From NCBI GenBank assembly GCA_029262895.1, contig JAJCYM010000062.1:1-64000 (forward strand): a stretch of DNA of 64,000 nucleotides, given 5' to 3'. Source of the DNA: Roseivirga sp. GTDB taxonomy: Bacteria > Bacteroidota > Bacteroidia > Cytophagales > Cyclobacteriaceae. Positions 27,164-33,719 of the stretch are shown one piece after another. Every line of letters starts with the position of its first letter. Positions within the stretch are counted from its first letter, which is position 1. A model generated the notes under the pieces. The model was not told the origin of the DNA. It saw only the letters and a list, made by a program, of their open reading frames with translations, and made no database searches. A program made the position numbers and the translations under genes.

Positions 27164-27766
27164 TTACTCCAATGACTTTATTAGGGCCTCGGTTGCAGGC
27201 ATGGCGCCTTCATCAATATCACTTAGAATCTGCCGGAGATAATTACTGGTTATCTGTAGTCCTTCCAAATACCAGTTGAATTCTGGTTTTAATTCTCCCT
27301 GACGATTATAGAAATCTATGGGTTCGGTAGAAATAAGGTTTCGATTGCAGATATCATTAAAACTATCAATCCACTTGGTGGCGGCTTTGATATTGTCATA
27401 CCCACCACTGAGACTTGACGCCAAACCAGGATTGAGTTGAAGGAAAATGTCTTCATTTAGACCTGCCTGGGTAATCAATAATTGACTTGTTAAATAAGCG
27501 CTCAGTGGTTTGAGAATCGGGCGCTTGCCTGAGTCTAAATCGGCTTTGAATTCATTCAATAATTTGTTCGTCCTGTCCTGAAGATTAATAATATGAGACC
27601 TAACAAATGCCAATTCAGAGCGGAAACTTTTCATATAATCAATCTTGATTTTATCTGCTCTATTGGATTCCTGAAGGCTGTTGAGTTCAAAAGCTCCATA
27701 CACCCCGATAAAAACAATAAAGAGTTCGAAAAAGAACTTACTCAAACGATTCCTTTTAACAGCCAT
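27164..27766 (-). CDS. Membrane-anchored protein, unknown (DUF6090-like N-terminus)
   Basis: 200 residues. A positively charged N-terminus (MAVKRNRLSKFF) is followed by one transmembrane helix FELFIVFIGVYGAFELN and a soluble helical domain with a coiled coil around RSHIINLQDRTNKLLNEFK. The helix and its flanks resemble a common Bacteroidota membrane-protein start often filed under DUF6090. No catalytic motif is seen. It heads the minus-strand accessory block but is separated from the next gene by about 240 bases holding two hairpins. Confidence 0.65.
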   Translation of the reverse strand: MAVKRNRLSKFFFELFIVFIGVYGAFELNSLQESNRADKIKIDYMKSFRSELAFVRSHIINLQDRTNKLLNEFKADLDSGKRPILKPLSAYLTSQLLITQAGLNEDIFLQLNPGLASSLSGGYDNIKAATKWIDSFNDICNRNLISTEPIDFYNRQGELKPEFNWYLEGLQITSNYLRQILSDIDEGAMPATEALIKSLE

Positions 27767-27832
27767 GGCTAAAGATAAGAAAGATAAAGATTTGATTATT
27801 GACGTTAGAACTCAACCGCGCTGGCAGTGTCC

Positions 27833-27856
27833 GGTCTTAGCGTTTTCGCTAAGACC
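27833..27856. repeat. Hairpin with stem GGTCTTAGCG, first copy
   Basis: GGTCTTAGCG (27833-27842), TTTT loop, CGCTAAGACC (27847-27856): a perfect 10-bp stem, followed on the plus strand by TTGTTTT. The same nine core bases recur in the hairpin at 27963-27983. Confidence 0.6.
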
Positions 27857-27962
27857 TTGTTTTAGTTTAATACAAATAGTTGATTGCTGTTAACTCTTTT
27901 TTGTTTTCTAAAGGCTTTGTGATTGGTTCAATTGGATACTGAATGATGAAGTATTGCAAATA

Positions 27963-27983
27963 GTCTTAGCGAGACGCTAAGAC
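27963..27983. repeat. Hairpin with stem GTCTTAGCG, second copy
   Basis: GTCTTAGCG (27963-27971), AGA loop, CGCTAAGAC (27975-27983). It shares its stem with the hairpin at 27833 but has a different loop. It lies 22 bases past the stop of the gene at 28006-28284 (minus), where it could act as a terminator, although no clear T tract follows in that direction. Confidence 0.55.
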
Positions 27984-28005
27984 CAGAGTGAGATTAATTT
28001 TTATC

Positions 28006-28284
28006 TCAATTATTGTCAATTCTCGATTCGAGAATTGAAATGAGCCTTTTCCTATAACCCTCGTCTTCAATCGATAATCCAGTTGTATTGTCTAATTCAT
28101 CAGCTAGCTTTTTATAGATAACCTTTTTTTCTGCATCAGTGTTGGTACTACTCACAGTGCTTGTGAACTTATCATCTATTCTTAATAATCGCTTATCCGG
28201 GTTTTTATTTTTGCCCTTAAGCAGTATGTTCATGATAATGAAGTACCCTATTATAACAGCTACTACAATAAAAAATGTCTTCAT
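28006..28284 (-). CDS. Small membrane-anchored protein, unknown
   Basis: 92 residues: one N-terminal transmembrane helix (FFIVVAVIIGYFIIMNILL), a basic stretch (KGKNKNPDKR) and a hydrophilic helical tail (KKVIYKKLADELDN). No family recognised. The N-in/C-out or N-out orientation cannot be decided with confidence; the basic residues right after the helix favour a cytoplasmic tail. Flanked by hairpin-bearing gaps on both sides. Confidence 0.6.
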   Translation of the reverse strand: MKTFFIVVAVIIGYFIIMNILLKGKNKNPDKRLLRIDDKFTSTVSSTNTDAEKKVIYKKLADELDNTTGLSIEDEGYRKRLISILESRIDNN

Positions 28285-28424
28285 AATTTTACCTTAATTT
28301 ATTTCAAATACCACCCAACGTCCGAAAGTATCAGGCGTGAATTGAGGAGAAGATAAAAAGACTTTTTGTGAAGTTTACTTTTTGGTGATTAGTTGGTGGT
28401 CTTTTTATGTTCAGGATAAAGATC

Positions 28425-28457
28425 GTCTGACCTGCCTACCAGTCAGGCAGGCAAGAC
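28425..28457. repeat. Imperfect palindrome built on CCTGCCT / AGGCAGG
   Basis: A 13-base arm at 28425-28437 pairs with 28445-28457 at 11 positions around a 7-base loop. It sits inside an outer, weaker pairing (TTGGTGGTCTT near 28393 with AAGACTACCACC near 28453). It lies in the 245-base gap between the genes ending at 28530 and starting at 28284, with a smaller hairpin (GATACTT/AAGTATC) near 28480. Confidence 0.5.
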
Positions 28458-28529
28458 TACCACCACGATTTAAGATTGATACTTCTAAAAGTATCTTATT
28501 GCACGACTCTTTGGAAATGGCTCATAAGC

Positions 28530-29021
28530 TTATGGAGTTTTAGCATTTGTTAGCTGTATGTTGAATGGATATAGTTCCCAAATTTGGGAGAACATTATGT
28601 AAATAAAAAACACAAACCCTAAACCAAATAATACTAACACCGCAATCAACCATCTCGACTTTATCTTATTTATCTTTTGTATTACGACTTGTTTTTCATA
28701 GTCAGTTTTTGCTTCGTAAGCTCTCGGGAAAATTCCAATTATAGTCCCGATAATGACACCAAACCAAACAAGGAGAGGTGCAAATAATAAGAGTTTGGCG
28801 ATAGGTTCGGAGTTGAAATGTGGATCTTTCAAGTAACTCTGCAGTATCTGCGAATAAATAGCAATTACAATTCCACAACTCGAAGCAACATATTTTATGG
28901 CATCTACTAGAATATCAATTACTTTCTTTTGAAGATCTTCATATGCTTGTGTTATGAATGGAGATGACTTTGGTTTTACACCCTCCAGAATAATTTCGGA
29001 ATCAGTTTTGTCTTCATCCAT
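28530..29021 (-). CDS. Membrane protein, unknown
   Basis: 163 residues with two strong hydrophobic segments (LLLFAPLLVWFGVIIGTIIG and LIAVLVLFGLGFVFFIYIMF) and a weaker amphipathic one (YVASSCGIVIAIYSQIL). The N-terminal 30 residues are acidic and soluble; a Lys-rich loop (YEKQVVIQKINKIKSRW) separates the helices. No recognised family. It starts 10 bases after the zinc-ribbon gene ends, so the two are almost certainly a two-gene transcript. Confidence 0.65.
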   Translation of the reverse strand: MDEDKTDSEIILEGVKPKSSPFITQAYEDLQKKVIDILVDAIKYVASSCGIVIAIYSQILQSYLKDPHFNSEPIAKLLLFAPLLVWFGVIIGTIIGIFPRAYEAKTDYEKQVVIQKINKIKSRWLIAVLVLFGLGFVFFIYIMFSQIWELYPFNIQLTNAKTP

Positions 29022-29031
29022 ATTAATTAGA

Positions 29032-29274
29032 TTATTTTAGGAATTGATCAATTAGCCCTCCCAAATCACCACCGTCTTTAAAGTATTGTGACAGTATTTG
29101 ATTCACCGTTTCGGAACTAATCTCGATTTTATTTGTGGCACCACAATGTTCACAGTAGAATTCTAACTTTTGAGATTCCCTATCTGGAAAGGCACGTCTT
29201 ATTCCATCATCTACAGAGTTTTTGAAGCTGCTCTGTTTTTCACATTTATGACATTTGAATTTAAGTTGACTCAT
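29032..29274 (-). CDS. Small zinc-ribbon protein
   Basis: 80 residues. Two CxxC knuckles, FKCHKCEKQ at about residues 7-13 and FYCEHCGATN at about 39-45, separated by about 28 residues, form a likely zinc ribbon. An amphipathic C-terminal helix (ISSETVNQILSQYFKDGG) follows. No DNA-binding or enzymatic signature beyond that. It is the first gene of the pair with the membrane protein at 28530-29021; it may be an adaptor for it. Confidence 0.65.
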   Translation of the reverse strand: MSQLKFKCHKCEKQSSFKNSVDDGIRRAFPDRESQKLEFYCEHCGATNKIEISSETVNQILSQYFKDGGDLGGLIDQFLK

Positions 29275-29310
29275 AAGTTCTCTTTGATTAGTGGATTACA
29301 ACTAACTACT

Positions 29311-29336
29311 GGTTAAACATACCATGCCGTTTAACC
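29311..29336. repeat. Inverted repeat GGTTAAAC / GTTTAACC
   Basis: GGTTAAAC (29311-29318) and GTTTAACC (29329-29336) are perfect inverted 8-mers 10 bases apart, upstream of the zinc-ribbon gene start. A third GGTTAAAC is at 29426-29433. This could be an operator or a recombination half-site pair; neither is proven. Confidence 0.45.
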
Positions 29337-29390
29337 GGTCAAATCAGATGTAATATATAATCTTTCGGAGATAAAATTGCTATATTCATT

Positions 29391-29480
29391 ATGATTAGCG
29401 CACATGATTTCGTGAAAATGCTAGTGGTTAAACGCTATAGTAAGAACACAGGGAAAGCACAGCCTCGGCAATTCGAATGA
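29391..29480 (+). CDS. 29-codon ORF resembling an integrase N-terminal segment (tentative)
   Basis: ATG 29391 to TGA 29478. The peptide MISAHDFVKMLVVKRYSKNT has the F..xL..KRYSKNT pattern seen at the start of the SAM-like core-binding domain of tyrosine recombinases; after about 20 residues the similarity ends. The stop codon sits in the loop of a terminator hairpin. It may be a relic of an integrase gene, a tiny peptide, or chance. No catalytic part of a recombinase was found nearby. Confidence 0.2.
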   Translation: MISAHDFVKMLVVKRYSKNTGKAQPRQFE

Positions 29481-29493
29481 CTGAGGCTTTTTT
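29461..29493 (+). terminator. Plus-strand intrinsic terminator in the 29 kb gap
   Basis: AGCCTCGG (29461-29468) pairs with CTGAGGCT (29481-29488, one G-T pair) and is followed by six T (29488-29493). It implies a plus-strand transcript about 100 bases long in a gap where all annotated neighbours are on the minus strand. Confidence 0.6.
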
Positions 29494-29549
29494 AAAAATG
29501 GAACTTGCGTTATTGAAAGAGCCATAGCCTAATACAGGCTCCCTCTTGG

Positions 29550-29784
29550 CTAACCGATGGCCCCTCTATTTGTGTCTTTATCAAGAAGTACCTGAAGTTC
29601 AATTACCATTCTTTCAGTTTGCATTGCAAGGGTAACTAGTTCATCAGAAATCAATGGGTTCTTTCCTTTTTGTGATAACTAATTGATTCATGTCCGTTAT
29701 GTTCACAACCATCAAATCAATATTGATTTGCTCCGGTTTTTCTTTTAGCACCTTTTCAATAATTGGCAAAAGGAGCTTAATTAT
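29550..29784 (-). pseudogene. Decayed partial copy of the 121-codon gene at 31781-32146
   Basis: This segment is clearly similar to the 3' two-thirds of 31781-32146 (for example both contain CATTCTTTCAGTTTGCATTG and GGGTAACTAGTTCATCAGAA). The last part still reads LISDELVTLAMQTERMVIEL and LLDKDTNR, against LISDELVTLSMQTERMVIQL and LLDKDTSR in the intact gene. A two-base deletion near the GGGTTC site (about 29660-29675) breaks the frame, and similarity stops abruptly near 29784, so the first third is missing. Confidence 0.8.
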
Positions 29785-29879
29785 AACCTGTAACAGCGAG
29801 CATTAGCCTTTGATTTTTTTAACTAAATGACATGGTATATAACTGATGCCTATTAACCAAATTCAAGTGGGAATTAATG

Positions 29880-29908
29880 ACTAGGCGTAGCTGCAAACTA
29901 CGCCTAGT
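29880..29908. terminator. Strong hairpin downstream of the 402-residue gene
   Basis: Perfect 11-bp stem ACTAGGCGTAG (29880-29890), loop CTGCAAA, CTACGCCTAGT (29898-29908). It lies 13 bases past the stop of the gene at 29921-31129 on the minus strand. No T run follows, so it may be a transcript-stabilising or Rho-independent-like structure. Confidence 0.55.
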
Positions 29909-29920
29909 AGTGTTGGATCA

Positions 29921-31129
29921 CTATTCTGTAGGATTTGGAAGGGTGGGAGGAGTCGGTGGTGGAACATTTTCAGCAAGTAGTTCGATATAAAATGTATAAC
30001 TCACATCATCCATAAATCCAGAATAATCTTTGTCACTCTTAAATCCCAATTCTTGACCCAATGTGAGGTTCTGGGTATATATTGTTTTAAAATAAATCGG
30101 ATCGGCAGTATCCTCGTTTTCCTGGTCGTGATCGTAAGCCTCAATTTGAACAGTCCCATCGAACCAGATTGAACGTCCACAATCCCAATCTGAGCCACTT
30201 GCCATTTCGAAGTAGTCGTAAGTTGGATAGTGGTAGATAGTATCTGAATCTGCGGTGAATTTGAAGAAAACTTCATTTTTACCACCAATTCCATCGGACT
30301 TTGTGCTACCACAGTGAATTCTGTTGATAACGAGCAGGTTCTTTTTACGTGGTTGATATGCTGGTTTTAGATAACCGCTGCCATCACCACTCTGACTGCC
30401 GAAAATAAAAGTAAAGCTTTCTTGTTCATCCGCTCCGTCTTCCTCACCACCGCCAATTACGATGCTTGCGCCTACCAAATTTCCATCAGAATTATAATTG
30501 ATTGAAGCGCCTCCCTCAGCTCCAAGGCCGAGGTCTACTTCTGTGCTTAAACCAAACCCACCAAGTTCGGAAGGTGCTATTGACCAAAATCCCAACTGTA
30601 CACCAACCAGGCCGCCTTCATCAATTCCTTCAGTAAGTGCAATAGTTAAGAATTCGGAGGTTCCCACTCCTTTATCATCTCCAATTCCCCAGGCCATACC
30701 GATGGTTATTCGAAATCCGATAATAAGTTCTACCTCAAAATCGAACCCAAGACTAAAGCAAGCGGCATCCAGTCCCAAAGTATCCCAGGCATTTTTCAAA
30801 GTACTAAGAATGGGACTGTCGAATATGACGGGAATGGTGGCCAATATTTCAGGCATATCCATTTTCTCAATAGCCTTGAGTTGAGCTTTCCCTTCTGGCG
30901 ATTCGGAATATTCTTTCCATGCAACGTTAGCTATTTCTAAAACCCTTTTTTGAGCGGGTGTAACTATTGCACTTCTGTTGTTTCTTCTTTCTTTTCTTTT
31001 TTCGCTTTCACGTTTTCGATCAGCACCTTTTAGTGTTTCCCCGGGTTCGGATAATTTAATTTCTTGCTGGGTCAGGCCCTGGTATCTTCCAACGTAGTTA
31101 GCCAATTGTATCTTAAGTGCGTTGTTCAT
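29921..31129 (-). CDS. Unknown protein with C-terminal beta domain shared with its neighbour
   Basis: 402 residues, no signal peptide. Residues of about 30-55 are strongly basic (RKRESEKRKERRNNRS). About 120-250 is Gly-rich with alternating hydrophobics (VELIIGFRITIGMAWGIGDD, GFGLSTEVDLGLGAEGG), suggesting a beta-sheet or barrel region. About 265-385 forms a domain shared with the 124-residue protein next door: INRIHCG, NEVFFKFTAD, VQIEAYDHDQENED against LNSIKCN, DEVYLVLQAD, VTIWDHDINDD. The acidic DHD..N.D cluster recalls calcium-binding C2-type loops (inference). A Pro-rich tail ends it. Function unknown; likely cotranscribed with 31174-31548. Confidence 0.65.
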   Translation of the reverse strand: MNNALKIQLANYVGRYQGLTQQEIKLSEPGETLKGADRKRESEKRKERRNNRSAIVTPAQKRVLEIANVAWKEYSESPEGKAQLKAIEKMDMPEILATIPVIFDSPILSTLKNAWDTLGLDAACFSLGFDFEVELIIGFRITIGMAWGIGDDKGVGTSEFLTIALTEGIDEGGLVGVQLGFWSIAPSELGGFGLSTEVDLGLGAEGGASINYNSDGNLVGASIVIGGGEEDGADEQESFTFIFGSQSGDGSGYLKPAYQPRKKNLLVINRIHCGSTKSDGIGGKNEVFFKFTADSDTIYHYPTYDYFEMASGSDWDCGRSIWFDGTVQIEAYDHDQENEDTADPIYFKTIYTQNLTLGQELGFKSDKDYSGFMDDVSYTFYIELLAENVPPPTPPTLPNPTE

Positions 31130-31173
31130 GAGGGTGTTTTGATGTTTTTAACAAAATTTGGATGGAGGAGTGA

Positions 31174-31548
31174 TCAACTTATATTCTCGTAATTGATTTC
31201 ATAACTGGCTCCGTTTGGATTGGTAAGTGCTATGGGGCTTTCTCCGGTTCCCGGACGAAAATCGTGACTTTGTAAATAGGTAGCTGAATTAGGATCGTCA
31301 TTGATGTCGTGATCCCAAATAGTTACCAGCGCCTCCCATTCGAAGTAGAGTGTAATGCCGTCACCATCGTTTAAATTCCAGGTTTGGCCTGCAGACATAT
31401 TATGCGAAGGGTTTAATCCACCGGGAACATGGATCGGAATTCCTCCATCCGCTTGTAAAACAAGATAGACTTCATCACCGCTTGGTTCATGCGACTCGGA
31501 AGGATTGTTGCATTTAATGCTGTTTAGTTTTATGGCATGTTTACCCAT
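31174..31548 (-). CDS. Stand-alone version of the shared beta domain
   Basis: 124 residues without a signal peptide or membrane segment. It aligns by eye over its whole length with residues of about 265-385 of the 402-residue protein encoded 44 bases downstream: LNSIKCNNPSES, DEVYLVLQAD, MSAGQTWNLNDGDGITLYFE and VTIWDHDINDDPN. The acidic DHD.N.D motif may bind a metal. It was probably generated by domain duplication. No known family recognised. Confidence 0.65.
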   Translation of the reverse strand: MGKHAIKLNSIKCNNPSESHEPSGDEVYLVLQADGGIPIHVPGGLNPSHNMSAGQTWNLNDGDGITLYFEWEALVTIWDHDINDDPNSATYLQSHDFRPGTGESPIALTNPNGASYEINYENIS

Positions 31549-31780
31549 GAGGTCAGGTTTTGGTCAGACGTAAATTAGTAAAAATTACTTATTGTCTTAT
31601 TCTAACCTTGAATAGTGTAATGAGAGCAACATGACAGGGTAAGTCACCTATAGTTTTTCTTCACTCATTCAAAATGGTAATGACAGGAGCTTCTTAAATT
31701 AAGGAACCAGTCTTACAGTACTATTAGTAAAATCTCGTGCTGGTTGATCTTCTTGGTTAACGAGTTAATCTGTTGCCTAC

Positions 31781-32146
31781 CTACCTGCTTGTATCTTTAT
31801 CCAGAAGTGCCTGAAGTTGAATTACCATTCTTTCAGTTTGCATTGAAAGGGTAACTAGTTCATCAGAAATCAAAGGGTTCATTGATTTTTGCCTGATAAC
31901 TAATTGATTCAAATGCTTTATGCTCGCAACCATCACATCAATATTGATTTGCCCCGGTTTTTCTTTTAGTTCCTTTTTAACAATTGGCAAAAGGCGCTTA
32001 ATTATTAGATCGATATTTGATGCAAATGTCGAATTATGATCTGCAGCATCAATTATATTCTTGATAGAGGCCAGATTGTTGATTAGATTCTGGAGGGCAG
32101 AAGTTACTATGTCATTCTGCTTGTCGATATTTTTATTTTCTATCAC
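31781..32146 (-). CDS. Small helical protein, unknown; intact parent of the 29.6 kb pseudogene
   Basis: 121 residues, mostly alpha-helical with hydrophobic heptads (DIVTSALQNLINNLASIKNI, SDELVTLSMQTERMVIQLQ). No membrane segment or motif. It starts 7 bases after the tdh stop, so it is likely cotranscribed with tdh despite having no evident link to threonine metabolism. A frameshifted partial copy lies 2 kb away at 29550-29784 on the same strand. Confidence 0.65.
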   Translation of the reverse strand: MIENKNIDKQNDIVTSALQNLINNLASIKNIIDAADHNSTFASNIDLIIKRLLPIVKKELKEKPGQINIDVMVASIKHLNQLVIRQKSMNPLISDELVTLSMQTERMVIQLQALLDKDTSR

Positions 32147-32153
32147 CTTTTGG

Positions 32154-33107
32154 CTATTGAAAACTCGGAAGTAGTTCGGGCAGATGCTGCAGAATGTCAG
32201 AAGTCATCTCATCCAAATCATAAGCCTCTTTCCAGCCCCAATCTGCCCTGGCCACGGAGTCGTCAATACTGTTGGGCCAGGAGTCGGCAATAGGTTGGCG
32301 AAAATCTGGTACATAAGAAGTCGTGAATTCGGGAATGTTTTTTTGGATAGAAGCAACGATTTCTTTGGGTGAGAAGCTTATGGCGGCCACGTTGTAACTT
32401 GAGCGCACTTTGACATTTTCTGCTGGTGATTCCATTAAGTCGATAGTGGCTTTGATGGCGTCAGGCATATACATCATTGGCAATTGGGTGTCTTCGGACA
32501 GAAAACACTCAAAATGCCCTCCGGCAAGTGCCTTATGATAAATGTCCACGGCATAGTCTGTCGTGCCCCCACCAGGCAGTGATTTGTAACCGATTAGTCC
32601 GGGGTAGCGAATGCTCCTCACATCCACTCCGTACTTTTCGAAATAGTACTCGCACCATCGTTCCCCGGCCAATTTGCTTATGCCATAGACCGTATTCGGA
32701 TCCATAATGGTATGCTGAGGGGTATTGTCAACGGGTGTGCCCGGGCCAAAGACGGCAATGGAGCTTGGCCAATAAATTTTTTTGAGTTTCTTCTCTTTGG
32801 CAAGTTCTAATACATTGAGCAGACCGGTCATATTGAGGTTCCATGCCCATTTCGGATTCTCTTCGCCCTTAGCCGATAGAATGGCTGCCAGATGATAAAT
32901 CTGCGTGATGTCATGTTTGTCCACAATGTCTGCCAAGCTTTTTGCATCCATCACGTCCAACCTCTCATAGATGAAGCCTTCTATGGCAGGTACAGGATCG
33001 GCAATATCTGCTGCGATGATGTTTTCCTGACCAAATACCTCACCTAATCCATGGCTCAATTCAGAACCCAATTGCCCGCAGGCACCAATCACCAGAACTT
33101 TGTCCAT
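32154..33107 (-). CDS. tdh: NAD-dependent L-threonine 3-dehydrogenase (SDR type)
   Basis: About 317 residues from ATG 33107, chosen for the AAAAGG ribosome-binding site just upstream and the family start MDKVLVIGACGQLGSEL; an ATG at 33155 would add 16 residues. Rossmann glycine motif GACGQLGS, catalytic Tyr-Lys in TVYGISKLAGERWCEYY, and the diagnostic IRYPGLIGYKSLPGGGTTDY and LPMMYMPDAIKAT. This matches the short-chain threonine dehydrogenases of Bacteroidota (GalE-like), which oxidise threonine to 2-amino-3-ketobutyrate. The partner ligase kbl is divergent at 33720. Confidence 0.9.
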   Translation of the reverse strand: MDKVLVIGACGQLGSELSHGLGEVFGQENIIAADIADPVPAIEGFIYERLDVMDAKSLADIVDKHDITQIYHLAAILSAKGEENPKWAWNLNMTGLLNVLELAKEKKLKKIYWPSSIAVFGPGTPVDNTPQHTIMDPNTVYGISKLAGERWCEYYFEKYGVDVRSIRYPGLIGYKSLPGGGTTDYAVDIYHKALAGGHFECFLSEDTQLPMMYMPDAIKATIDLMESPAENVKVRSSYNVAAISFSPKEIVASIQKNIPEFTTSYVPDFRQPIADSWPNSIDDSVARADWGWKEAYDLDEMTSDILQHLPELLPSFQ

Positions 33108-33318
33108 CTCAATACCTTTTGGTTTGCAATAATAACCAAACAGGTCAAATTCCAAAACCTTTGCCGAGGCAAGCGGTCAAACTTATCGAATTTATCCAGA
33201 CTTTGGTTGTTGATCTGACCAGGCGATTCTTAGCGTTTAACCTGGATAATGCAATAGACTTTCTATTACGGACGTAACTCACTTCGAATCAGCCGCTTCG
33301 CTTCGTTTGTCTTTTTAC

Positions 33319-33338
33319 CATCCCGATTGATCGGGATG
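33319..33338. repeat. Perfect palindrome CATCCCGAT..ATCGGGATG
   Basis: Nine-base arms at 33319-33327 and 33330-33338 with two central bases. Symmetric, so it could be a protein-binding site between divergent promoters or a mobile intergenic palindrome. No T tract follows on either side. Confidence 0.55.
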
Positions 33339-33442
33339 CTTTCAAAACCAAACATCCTGATTCATTGCGATTTACGCCCTCATCACGATTTCTATTACAT
33401 TAACCAGGTTTAATTCTTAATGTTAACATTCAAAATCATCTA

Positions 33443-33450
33443 TATATTTG
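33443..33450 (+). promoter_or_regulatory. -7 element TATATTTG directly before the 33455 start codon
   Basis: TATATTTG (33443-33450) fits the Bacteroidota -7 box but ends four bases before ATG 33455, so the transcript would begin at or near the start codon. No clear TTTG is present 18-20 bases upstream. See the finding on a possible leaderless start. Confidence 0.4.
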
Positions 33451-33454
33451 TGCG

Positions 33455-33718
33455 ATGAGTGAGTTTCCGATTTTTGATGATTATTTGCGCAAGAAGAAGA
33501 TTGATGCAGATGCCTTCAAAAAAGCTGAAACGGATCTTTATTCATCCTTGAAAGAAGTCTATGATCAAATGCATCCTGATAGCTTTACAGCCCAGAAACT
33601 CTTTTTGATAAATCCCATTCGAAGGAAATATCAATTGAAGGAAGTTGCTGAAAAGCCGGCAGAGAAGCCAAAGACGATGAGACCGAAAATTATGAAACCG
33701 AAACCCAAAATCAACTGA
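33455..33718 (+). CDS. Conserved-looking small protein upstream of kbl
   Basis: 87 residues, soluble. The first 65 are helical and acidic/basic mixed ([20 protein letters not shown], then [18 protein letters not shown]); the last 20 are a Lys/Pro-rich tail ([17 protein letters not shown]). No known family. It ends one base before the kbl ATG and is surely cotranscribed with it. A regulatory or assembly role for Kbl would be a guess. Confidence 0.7.
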   Translation: MSEFPIFDDYLRKKKIDADAFKKAETDLYSSLKEVYDQMHPDSFTAQKLFLINPIRRKYQLKEVAEKPAEKPKTMRPKIMKPKPKIN

Positions 33719-33719
33719 T

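Larger units (their letters stand above)
33108..33454. other. Divergent intergenic region between tdh and the kbl unit
   Basis: 347 bases without a gene. It holds the palindrome CATCCCGAT-TG-ATCGGGATG (33319-33338) and an AT-rich promoter region before the plus-strand gene. On the minus strand a TTTGACC element about 80 bases before the tdh ATG could be part of the tdh promoter. No RNA gene seen. Confidence 0.5.

Noticed and set aside
28425-28457. Consideration of the AGGCAGG palindrome as part of a CRISPR array
   Set aside because: Only a single palindrome with no repeat-spacer periodicity, and no cas genes are present.
29461-29493. A second tRNA near the 29.4 kb terminator
   Set aside because: The TTCGAAT string resembles a T loop, but its flanks do not pair and no acceptor, D or anticodon stems could be found.
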